The notes under the pieces: model-generated
What the model was told of the DNA's origin: nothing
What the model saw: only the letters and a program-made list of their open reading frames with translations
Database searches by the model: none
Shown here: positions 8,136 to 15,210 of the stretch, one piece after another
Position numbering within the stretch: the stretch's first letter is position 1
Layout: each line of letters begins with the position of its first letter
Made by a program: the position numbers and the translations under genes
Source: Chitinophagaceae bacterium
Lineage (GTDB): Bacteria > Bacteroidota > Bacteroidia > Chitinophagales > Chitinophagaceae
DNA length: 64,000 nt
Reading direction: 5' to 3'
Assembly (NCBI GenBank): GCA_014379345.1
Contig: JACMLY010000032.1
Location: 17,666-81,665 of the forward strand

Positions 8136-8228
8136 TTATTTTTTGATTAACAAAAGCGTTCCCGGTCTACTGGTAAAGTAGAAATAAAAATAAAAGTAAA
8201 AATAACGGTATGCTTTTGTGGTGATCAT
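8136..8228 (-). CDS. Phe/Tyr leader peptide of the aromatic operon (attenuator peptide)
   Basis: A 30-codon open frame starts at ATG 8226-8228 and ends at TAA 8136-8138. Residues 7-18 are YRYFYFYFYFYF, so 11 of 12 residues are Tyr or Phe. This is the design expected of a leader peptide that senses charged tRNA-Phe and tRNA-Tyr. The codons for Pro22-Gly23 and the following A (CCGGGA, 8165-8160) can pair with the terminator's 5' arm (8114-8109), and TGTTAAT (8152-8146) can pair with ATTAACA (8127-8121). Together these make an antiterminator that forms only if the ribosome stalls in the aromatic block. A ribosome that reaches the stop codon would cover these segments and let the terminator fold. 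The product itself probably has no other role. Confidence 0.85.
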   Translation of the reverse strand: MITTKAYRYFYFYFYFYFTSRPGTLLLIKK

Positions 8229-8234
8229 GTGTTT

Positions 8235-8265
8235 CAAAAATAGGAAGTAAAAAAATATAATCAAA
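8235..8265 (-). promoter_or_regulatory. Bacteroidota promoter of the attenuated aromatic operon
   Basis: The complement contains TTTG (8262-8265), exactly 19 bp, then TATTTTTG (8235-8242), a full match to the TTTG-N19-TAnnTTTG consensus. The predicted transcription start is near 8229-8231, which would leave the leader-peptide ATG almost at the 5' end of the RNA. Confidence 0.8.
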
Positions 8266-8329
8266 TAAAATTTAATAGGTTTTACGCTATCCAAACCCAT
8301 AGCAATTGCATCAAATACAGGTTGGAAGG

Positions 8330-8893
8330 CTATTCCAGGCGTTTTAAAATCTCCCCGTCAATTTTTTTAAAGAGATGAAAGGGCCTGTAGGTTCGCCAGT
8401 TGTCCAGATTCATCAACTCTATATAGCGATTAAGCCGGCTCCTGGTAAAATCGTATTGAGTTTGCTCAGGCATATTCAAACAAACTATCCACCCATTCTC
8501 ATCGGTTACCTCTTCAAACCATTCCTGGTAATAATCCTTATCGCCACTATGAAAATTCAGAACATTCTCACTAATAAGAATAAATTTAGTGATCCCCTCC
8601 GCAAAAAATTTATCAACTACTTCGCGTTTGAGGTTCATGATATCATTTTCAATAGCATCATTCCATTCACCAATGAGTTCGATGATCGCGTAATGCTCGT
8701 CGTAGTCGGCAATCAACACCTTCAGGTACAATGTCCGCGAATCAAATTCATCCCATTGGGGATGGATATAATAATTATAAATAGTTTGCGAAAATTCGAA
8801 TTCAGAATAAACCCTTCCGTAAAAAGGTGAACGCTCATCTTCCTCACTCACATAAATATGTCTCCAGTTATAAAATGGTTCTATGTCATGCAT
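8330..8893 (-). CDS. Conserved-looking hypothetical protein
   Basis: I do not recognise this 187-residue protein. It is acidic and rich in Tyr, Phe and Trp, has no signal peptide or membrane segment, and so is probably cytoplasmic. It looks like mixed alpha/beta; HYAIIELIGEWNDAIENDIMNLKREVVDKFFAEGITKFILISENV resembles a small Rossmann-like unit, which is only an impression. It lies just upstream of the attenuated promoter and points the same way, with 66 bp between its stop and that promoter, so it is likely a separate transcript. Confidence 0.75.
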   Translation of the reverse strand: MHDIEPFYNWRHIYVSEEDERSPFYGRVYSEFEFSQTIYNYYIHPQWDEFDSRTLYLKVLIADYDEHYAIIELIGEWNDAIENDIMNLKREVVDKFFAEGITKFILISENVLNFHSGDKDYYQEWFEEVTDENGWIVCLNMPEQTQYDFTRSRLNRYIELMNLDNWRTYRPFHLFKKIDGEILKRLE

Positions 8894-9119
8894 ATCGCAC
8901 CAGCCTCGACCAGAGCATACCGTGTATAACGAATGTCCGGCATTTAATGATTATTGAATATGGCCTTCAATGATAAAGGCTGTAGCAATTTACAGCCTTC
9001 GGCTCGCGGTTTCCAAATATTTTTTATTATGATTTCTTTTATTCCTGGCAGCAAAAAAACAATGATCCCGAATGAACAATAGCGGCATCCATTTCAAAAC
9101 ATGTACTGGAAATGATTTA

Positions 9120-9947
9120 TTACCGGGAGTCAGGGGTTATTGATTCGATCGCTTTTTTTACACTTCCGTGTGCTAACAAAAGATTTTTAGCCTCTTCATA
9201 ATCCTTTATTCCCGTTTTATCCATAACCATTTTTGTACCGCGGTCTATTATCTTATTATTAGTAAGCTGCATATTCACCATCGTATTGTCTTCAACGCGA
9301 CCAATCAGAATCATAACGGAGGTAGAGATCATATTCAGTACCAATTTCTGTGCGGTTCCACTTTTCATCCTGGTGCTTCCTGTAACGAATTCGGGACCTA
9401 CAATTACTTCAATGGCATAATCGGCATGCTCCGCCAATGGACTTCCGGGGTTACATACGATGCAGCCCGTAACAATTTTTCGTTTCCTGCACGCCTGCAA
9501 GGCGCCAATTACATACGGAGTTGTACCGCTCGAGGCGATCCCTATGACCACGTCTTTATCACTTACAAAGTGTTTATCAAGATCAGGCCATCCCTGCTCC
9601 TTATCATCTTCGGCCATTTCCACTGCCTTTTGTATTGCTTCCTCTCCGCCGGCTATTAAGCCAATGACAACTCCCGGCGGCATTCCATAAGTAGGAGGTA
9701 TTTCGCTTGCGTCCAAAATGCCTAAGCGGCCACTCGTACCAGCGCCAATGTAAAACAATCTTCCGCCGGCCAACATTTTATCGGCTATAATCGTAACAAG
9801 TTTTTCGATCTGTGGTATTGCTTTTTCCACAGCATAAGGAACTGTTTTGTCTTCTTTGTTTAAATTAGTGAGAATGTCTATGACACTCATTGTATCAAGA
9901 TGCCTGTAATGACTGGGTTGTTCCGTAACCTTAATAAAATTTGTCAT
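9120..9947 (-). CDS. murQ: N-acetylmuramic acid 6-phosphate etherase
   Basis: Cleaves the lactyl ether of MurNAc-6-phosphate to give GlcNAc-6-phosphate and lactate in cell-wall recycling. The SIS fold is evident from FYIGAGTSGRLGILDASEIP (65-84) and the later ASSGTTPYVIGAL and GSTRMKSGTAQK stretches. Glu82 and Glu113 fit the two catalytic glutamates of MurQ. The 275-residue length is slightly short at the C-terminus but within the family range. The next gene upstream in the same direction is a BadF-type kinase, the natural partner for a recycling pathway. Confidence 0.95.
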   Translation of the reverse strand: MTNFIKVTEQPSHYRHLDTMSVIDILTNLNKEDKTVPYAVEKAIPQIEKLVTIIADKMLAGGRLFYIGAGTSGRLGILDASEIPPTYGMPPGVVIGLIAGGEEAIQKAVEMAEDDKEQGWPDLDKHFVSDKDVVIGIASSGTTPYVIGALQACRKRKIVTGCIVCNPGSPLAEHADYAIEVIVGPEFVTGSTRMKSGTAQKLVLNMISTSVMILIGRVEDNTMVNMQLTNNKIIDRGTKMVMDKTGIKDYEEAKNLLLAHGSVKKAIESITPDSR

Positions 9948-9988
9948 ATTTCTAATTTGTACCCGCGCTTTTCAAGGGGCAATCGTAT

Positions 9989-10828
9989 TTAATTTTTATG
10001 ATATTCTACCAGTCCTTCCAAAGGATTTTTAACAATCTTTCCAAGTGTAAACTCATATCCATTACAAAGTTCATGGATCACGTCTTTGAATGCAAATGAA
10101 ACACCGCCCACAAAATGAATCGGTTGTTTCCAGATTTCACCATACTTGCAAAGATGGTTGTAAAAAAAATCATTCAGGCCATCTTCAATAATATTCTCTA
10201 TCATGTAATGACCCCTATTTTCGGATAAAAATAAAGTAAACGAGGCCAGATAACGGTTAGGTAAAGGTTTTTTATATACATTCTCTAATATTTCTGTCGA
10301 ATTGGTTTTATATTTTTCATCGAACTTATAGCGAAGATCTTCATCGAATGTTTGATATAAATAATACTGGATCACCTTTTTACCAAGATATGCCCCACTT
10401 CCCTCATCACCCAGTACATAGCCAAGCCCGGGACTATTCCTCACAATTTTTTGTCCATTGAAATAACATGAATTGCTACCTGTACCTAATATACAGGCTA
10501 TGCCTTTATTATTTCCGCACAATGATCTGGCGGCTCCCATCAGATCATGCGAAACGTTTACCTCAGCTTCTTTAAAAACTGCTTTGATTGCTTTTTTTAC
10601 AATTTTTGCATTTTCAGGATTCAGACAACCTGTTCCATAAAAATGAACAATATCAACCACGGATTTTTTCAGGGCGGGTAATAATTCATTTCGCAAAATC
10701 ACTTCAATTTGCGTTGAATCTAAAAAGTAAGGACTGAGACCCTGAGTAATCACTACCTGTTTCTTATTTCCGTTTACCAAGCACCACTCGCATTTTGTAG
10801 ATCCGCTATCAGCAATTAATATAGCCAT
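9989..10828 (-). CDS. BadF/BadG-family sugar kinase (probable amino-sugar kinase)
   Basis: A 279-residue ASKHA-fold ATPase with the phosphate-1 loop ADSGSTKCEW (6-15), the phosphate-2 region ACILGTGSNSCYF and the adenosine motif HFVGGVSFAF. Members of this family phosphorylate N-acetylglucosamine or N-acetylmuramic acid. Because it is followed 41 bp later by murQ on the same strand, phosphorylation of MurNAc or GlcNAc released from peptidoglycan is the likeliest role. The exact sugar cannot be read from the sequence. Confidence 0.88.
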   Translation of the reverse strand: MAILIADSGSTKCEWCLVNGNKKQVVITQGLSPYFLDSTQIEVILRNELLPALKKSVVDIVHFYGTGCLNPENAKIVKKAIKAVFKEAEVNVSHDLMGAARSLCGNNKGIACILGTGSNSCYFNGQKIVRNSPGLGYVLGDEGSGAYLGKKVIQYYLYQTFDEDLRYKFDEKYKTNSTEILENVYKKPLPNRYLASFTLFLSENRGHYMIENIIEDGLNDFFYNHLCKYGEIWKQPIHFVGGVSFAFKDVIHELCNGYEFTLGKIVKNPLEGLVEYHKN

Positions 10829-10883
10829 GAGAATATGAAATGAAGTTTGAAAAAACGTTCTAACTCTCTTTTACATTTGGATT

Positions 10884-10891
10884 CGAAGGTA
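10884..10891 (-). promoter_or_regulatory. -7-like element (TACCTTCG) upstream of the sugar kinase
   Basis: The complement gives TACCTTCG, one base from TAnnTTTG, 55 bp upstream of the kinase ATG. No convincing -33 TTTG is visible at the right spacing. Confidence 0.3.
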
Positions 10892-10962
10892 AAGTTCGCA
10901 ATTGAGAATTAATTAAGAACTTAGCCGCTAATTTTGATGGATCGTAAATTTTATGTTCCCCG

Positions 10963-12555
10963 ATGAAAAAAATACAGGTTTGGCTACCATTGTTGTTTGC
11001 AATAGTGATGATCGTTGGTATGCGGATTGGATTCAAGTTACGGGAGAATGTACCCGTATCGCAAGGTTTCTTTCAATCCGGCAAGCGTTCGTCATTACAG
11101 GAAGTAATGGATCTGGTTCGCTCAAGATACGTGGATCCCGTAAATACAGACACACTCACAGAAGATGCCGTACAGGCGATGCTTACTCATCTTGACCCGC
11201 ATTCCGTTTTTATTCCGGCTATTCATCTTTCAGAGGTCAATGAAGATTTGCAGGGAAATTTCGAAGGAATTGGTGTTGAATTCCACATCATCCGGGACAC
11301 TGTACATGTAGTAACCATATTACCGGATGGTCCCAGTGATAAAGCAGGTTTAAAGGTGGGCGATAAATTTTTGAAAGTTGGTGATTCTGTTGTAACCGGA
11401 GCCGCAATCAATGCAGAACGCATTAAAAAATTATTACGGGGCGAAGGGGGAAGCCAGGTGAAAGTTATTTTATTAAGGGAGGATCAACAACGGCCTTTCA
11501 GTATAATGCGTGGAACCATTCCATTGTATTCCATTGATGCGGCATACATGATAGATGGCGAAACCGGGTTCATTCATCTTAATAAATTTTCGGGAACCAG
11601 CTATGAAGAATTCATGCAGGCTATGGAACGGTTGCAGAAACAGGGAATGAAGAAACTTATTTTCGATCTTCGTGATAATGGCGGAGGAATTTTAGGCGAA
11701 GCTGTTGATATTTCAGATGAGTTTTTAGACGACAATAAAATGATTGTATATACCAAGGGTGATAAACAGGATAAATATGAATACCGTTGCAAACGTCCCG
11801 GCTCATTCGAAAAAGGCCGGCTTGTCATCCTGGTAGATGAAGGATCTGCCTCGGCCAGTGAGGTTGTAGCAGGCGCTTTGCAGGATTGGGACCGCGCTAT
11901 CATAATAGGCAGGAGAACATTTGGGAAAGGATTGGTGCAGGAACAATACCAGCTAAGCAATGGTGCTGCCCTCAGGCTAACTGTTGCCCGCTACTATACC
12001 CCCACCGGCAGAAGCATCCAAAAGCCGTACGGTAACGGAAGAGACGCTTATTATGATGAAGTGTTAGAACGCTTTCACAGCGGAGAAGTGGTGCATCCCG
12101 ACACCATAAAAATAGCAAGAGGAGATTCCTTTAAAACCAAAGGTGGCAGAATGGTATATGGGGGTGGAGGCATTATGCCTGATATTTTCGTTCCCTACGA
12201 CACTGCAGGATTTATTACTGATGTAACCGTTGTTTTCAGAAATAATACTTTCGGAAAGTTTATATACAGTTATTATATTTCAAACCGTCCTTATTTTGAT
12301 CAATTTAAAAACCCGGCAGATTTTGCAAACCGTTTCAACCAGAGCGAGGTAGCCTTAAGAAGCCTGGCAGATTATGCAGCAAAAGACTCCATTGAATTAA
12401 ATATTGCCTCGATGCCATTACGGGATCAACAGGAACTGCAGCGCCGGATCAAAACATGGATGGCCCGGCAGATCTGGCGAATGGATGGGTATTACCAGGT
12501 GAACAATATTGCCGATAAAACGGTTCAGAGAGCGCTGGAATCCGTCAAAAAATAA
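10963..12555 (+). CDS. S41-family C-terminal processing peptidase
   Basis: A 530-residue membrane-anchored serine protease with an N-terminal membrane segment (residues 7-23), a PDZ domain (about 85-165) and an S41 catalytic domain. The catalytic pair is Ser297 in DEGSASASE and Lys322 in RRTFGKGLVQ, 25 residues apart as in E. coli Prc. FDLRDNGGGILGEA (235-248) is the conserved oxyanion region. It should act in the periplasm, trimming or degrading proteins at their C-termini. It is divergent from the sugar kinase, and the two probably have separate promoters in the 134-bp gap. Confidence 0.95.
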   Translation: MKKIQVWLPLLFAIVMIVGMRIGFKLRENVPVSQGFFQSGKRSSLQEVMDLVRSRYVDPVNTDTLTEDAVQAMLTHLDPHSVFIPAIHLSEVNEDLQGNFEGIGVEFHIIRDTVHVVTILPDGPSDKAGLKVGDKFLKVGDSVVTGAAINAERIKKLLRGEGGSQVKVILLREDQQRPFSIMRGTIPLYSIDAAYMIDGETGFIHLNKFSGTSYEEFMQAMERLQKQGMKKLIFDLRDNGGGILGEAVDISDEFLDDNKMIVYTKGDKQDKYEYRCKRPGSFEKGRLVILVDEGSASASEVVAGALQDWDRAIIIGRRTFGKGLVQEQYQLSNGAALRLTVARYYTPTGRSIQKPYGNGRDAYYDEVLERFHSGEVVHPDTIKIARGDSFKTKGGRMVYGGGGIMPDIFVPYDTAGFITDVTVVFRNNTFGKFIYSYYISNRPYFDQFKNPADFANRFNQSEVALRSLADYAAKDSIELNIASMPLRDQQELQRRIKTWMARQIWRMDGYYQVNNIADKTVQRALESVKK

Positions 12556-12557
12556 GC

Positions 12558-12622
12558 AGGGATGACATCCTTTGAAATTAAGAAGGGATGACATCCCTTG
12601 CTCATAGAGATGTCATCCCTTG
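12558..12622. repeat. Repeated near-palindrome GGGATGACATCCC
   Basis: Three copies of the 13-bp word GGGATGACATCCC or its reverse complement (AGATGTCATCCCTT) lie between the convergent protease and DUF6249 genes. They can pair with each other or with themselves. The position suggests a bidirectional stop signal, although there is no T-run. Confidence 0.75.
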
Positions 12623-12634
12623 CCTTTATGTTAC

Positions 12635-13000
12635 TTAATGGTTATTCCTATCCAGCAATTCCTTTTTTTCTATTCGATAAGAAGATATAAGTCCCAACCC
12701 GCCACCAATAGCCAGCATGGCAAAATAAATGAAGGCTACGGTGTCGTCATGATCAGGTTTACGAGGTAATACATAGTTATCTAAAAAATAAGCAATTAAC
12801 AATCCCATGCCTGCACCTAGTAAAAGTAATCCCCATTTCAGGTTTTTATAAGGCTCCGGCCTGCTCATCTTCTCTTTGGGATTCATTCCTTTTTCAAGCA
12901 TCGCCAGGTTTTCACGACTTTTTAAATAGGCAATACCAAATATCATTGCAAAGCCACCTCCGAAGATCGTAAGCGGTATTAAAATTTCTGGACCGTTCAT
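12635..13000 (-). CDS. DUF6249-type small membrane protein
   Basis: A 121-residue protein with three predicted membrane helices (about 6-25, 54-73 and 88-107) and the cytoplasmic linker SRENLAMLEKGMNPKEKMSRPEPYKNLKWGLLLLG. This arrangement, with MLEKGM before a short Pro/Lys loop, is characteristic of DUF6249 proteins near ECF sigma factors and anti-sigma genes in Bacteroidota. The function is unknown. It points away from the sigma factor gene at 13512. Confidence 0.75.
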   Translation of the reverse strand: MNGPEILIPLTIFGGGFAMIFGIAYLKSRENLAMLEKGMNPKEKMSRPEPYKNLKWGLLLLGAGMGLLIAYFLDNYVLPRKPDHDDTVAFIYFAMLAIGGGLGLISSYRIEKKELLDRNNH

Positions 13001-13511
13001 AATTAATCTTTTATTGTTTAAAGTTTAGTTTCTTGTTTTTGTATCAGACTACCGAAGTTCGTCCCGGGTTACATCTTTAAAGAACTTTTTTCAGCGTCGT
13101 GTACAAAACCTAAGACTACACCCTGGCAGGGAAGGTTACACTTTTAATTTGAAATGTTCAATAATCAATGTTCAAAATTCAATTTTCAGGGATATCATTA
13201 ATGATTGTTCAAGTAGGTAGTTGTATATAATGAATCCTGAAAATTGCATTTAAGTGTCAAGAGTCTGCCTCTTATGCTTTTCATGAGGAGCCTTCGCCAA
13301 ACACGGCACGGCCACATGTTTAGGTGCAATTACGAGCTACTTATATGGGGTGATGGCGTGGTGATTGGCTTTCTCCTTGAAAATTGACCATTAAACATTG
13401 ATTATTGAATATTTTTATGAACATAGGCACATATTGAATAGCCCGGAATTTTCAATTATCTGTACTTTGTACTGTAACCTATTCCTTACGCTTGTAGTCT
13501 TATGCTTTGTA
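13001..13511. other. Intergenic region with a 16-bp inverted repeat
   Basis: This 511-bp spacer separates the DUF6249 gene from the divergent sigma factor gene. TTCAATAATCAATGTT (13157-13172) is exactly inverted at 13394-13409, and AATTTTCAGG / CCTGAAAATT words lie inside. The left copy closely matches 17568-17600, so it is a dispersed family. No gene is convincing; the middle (about 13260-13370) is GC-richer and unassigned. Confidence 0.6.
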
Positions 13512-14093
13512 ATGAATACCGGACCGACTGATAGTGAAATCATTAGCAGGGTACTGCGTGGTGAACAACAGGCTTTTGCTGACTTGGTGAACCGATACCA
13601 GAATTTCGTGTTCACCATCACCTTACGCTATACCGATAACCGCGAAGATGCCGAAGAAATAGCCCAGGATATTTTTGTAAAAGCATATCGTTCCCTGGCC
13701 GATTTCCGTGGCTCATCAAAGTTCAGTACCTGGCTGTATACAATTGTTACGACTAGTTGCATTACTTTTTTAAGGAAGAAAAAGTTGCAGACACAGTCGC
13801 TCGACAATGAAAAAATATTTGAACAAGCTGATAACCAGAATTCGGATTTTGGTGCAAATCAAATAGAACAGAAATCAAAACTGGCTATTGTGAATGAAGC
13901 AATCAAGTTGCTATTGCCTGATGATGCGAAAATAATAACCCTGTTTTATAAAGGCGAACAGTCGCTTGATGAAATCGGGCAAATCATGAGCATGGAGCCA
14001 AATACGGTGAAAGTAAAATTGCATCGTGCGCGGCAAAGGCTAAGAGAAAAAATGGAGAAATATTTTAAACGCGAACTTTTGGACGCGAATTGA
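13512..14093 (+). CDS. ECF-type RNA polymerase sigma factor
   Basis: I place the start at 13512 (MNTGPTDSEIISRVLRGEQQ), which gives the typical 193-residue ECF length; an earlier in-frame ATG at 13398 would add an unusual hydrophobic tail overlapping a repeat. Region 2 is LVNRYQNFVFTITLRYTDN and its downstream AEEIAQDIFVKAYRSLADFR with KFSTWLYTI. Region 4 is LLPDDAKIITLFYKGEQSLD followed by an HTH with VKVKLHRARQRLREKM. The next gene encodes a two-helix membrane protein, probably its anti-sigma partner. Confidence 0.93.
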   Translation: MNTGPTDSEIISRVLRGEQQAFADLVNRYQNFVFTITLRYTDNREDAEEIAQDIFVKAYRSLADFRGSSKFSTWLYTIVTTSCITFLRKKKLQTQSLDNEKIFEQADNQNSDFGANQIEQKSKLAIVNEAIKLLLPDDAKIITLFYKGEQSLDEIGQIMSMEPNTVKVKLHRARQRLREKMEKYFKRELLDAN

Positions 14094-14126
14094 GGTGGAT
14101 TATTGTAAATTTTAATAGTCATTATT

Positions 14127-14645
14127 ATGGATACACAACAAAATATTGAGGAGCGTTTGTGGGATTATATTGACGGCAACTGTAATGAAAAGGAAAAATC
14201 TTTCATACAGCAATTGATAGAAACCAATCTTGAATGGAAGGCGAGGTATAAAGAGTTATTCGAAGTGCACGAGTTAATGCAAAACAATCTTGAACTGGAG
14301 GAGCCATCTTTAAGATTCAGGCAAAATGTGATGGAAGAAATTGCAAAATACCAGATTGCGCCTGCTACCAAATCCTATATTAATAAAAATGTCATCCGCG
14401 GCATTGGTGCCTTCTTTGTTCTAATGGTAATTGGCTTTATTATTTCCGGATTTGCTCAGGTGAATTGGGCGGATACTTCCGGCGCAAGCCTGCCTGTTGA
14501 TATGAGTAAATTGGAATGGAGCAGAATCTTCAATAACACCTACACAAGTATCTTCCTGATGGTAAATATCGTGCTGGGATTGATACTGCTGGATATGTAC
14601 CTGGGTAAAAAGAAAAAGCAATTGCAGGATAAAGCAGGATTATAA
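14127..14645 (+). CDS. Probable membrane anti-sigma factor
   Basis: A 172-residue protein with a soluble N-terminal region (EERLWDYIDGNCNEKEKSFI, then ETNLEWKARYKELFEVHELM) resembling the sigma-binding part of Bacteroidota anti-sigma factors, and two hydrophobic helices (about 90-110 and 141-160). It starts 33 bp after the sigma stop and ends before an intrinsic terminator, so the two form a two-gene unit. No zinc-binding HxxxCxxC is present. The role is inferred from position and shape. Confidence 0.75.
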   Translation: MDTQQNIEERLWDYIDGNCNEKEKSFIQQLIETNLEWKARYKELFEVHELMQNNLELEEPSLRFRQNVMEEIAKYQIAPATKSYINKNVIRGIGAFFVLMVIGFIISGFAQVNWADTSGASLPVDMSKLEWSRIFNNTYTSIFLMVNIVLGLILLDMYLGKKKKQLQDKAGL

Positions 14646-14686
14646 TACAAGAAGCTTGATGGTTCAAGATCATCAGGTCCGGTATA

Positions 14687-14714
14687 CCCTTCCGATTTTT
14701 CGGAAGGGTTTTTT
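14687..14714 (+). terminator. Intrinsic terminator after the sigma/anti-sigma pair
   Basis: CCCTTCCG (14687-14694), loop ATTTTT and CGGAAGGG (14701-14708) form an 8-bp perfect stem followed by six T. Confidence 0.93.
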
Positions 14715-14930
14715 ATTGGCCAATGCCATGAGGATTACAAGCCTGTAAAAAGTATACTAATACATAATACTCAGGTATTCGTCTCTTCGGCCAAAAACAT
14801 ATCGGCTTCAGAATTGTTCTCCGGAGTTCTTTCGATCCACCTAAGAATTATTAGTATAAATAATGCGAATAAGTTAACATCACAGACTGCTGATCAGTCT
14901 GGCCGAAATTAATAGAAAAATTCAGTTCTG

Positions 14931-15147
14931 CTAATCTAAAGCGAATAAGAAAGCCAGGATCGCTACCCAGCTAAAAGGGAAACAATATACAATGAAACAA
15001 TAGAATAAACGCAAGAATAGCACGTAGAATTTGTGCATTATCAAATAGAGAATATATAATCCAAAAACCAGCAGCGGCCCCTAAAATCTGTTATATAGCA
15101 ATTCCGATCAAAAATTTTCTGTCGTTGTTCCAAACGAATTTTTTCAT
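14931..15147 (-). pseudogene. Decayed small membrane protein gene
   Basis: From ATG 15145-15147 the complement reads MKKFVWNNDRKFLIGIAI, then a stop, then QILGAAAGF in the same frame. A second frame continues WIIYSLFDNAQILRAILAF and a third SWVAILAFLFALD to a stop at 14931-14933. Joined, these make an integral membrane protein of about 80 residues with three hydrophobic stretches, broken by one nonsense codon and two frameshifts. The family is not identified. The rest of the 14715-15210 interval shows no gene. Confidence 0.5.
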
Positions 15148-15210
15148 AATAAAGCCAATTCTTAGAACAGGGGTGACCAGTTCGTCATGAGTGTAGCCGA
15201 AAAATGGCAA

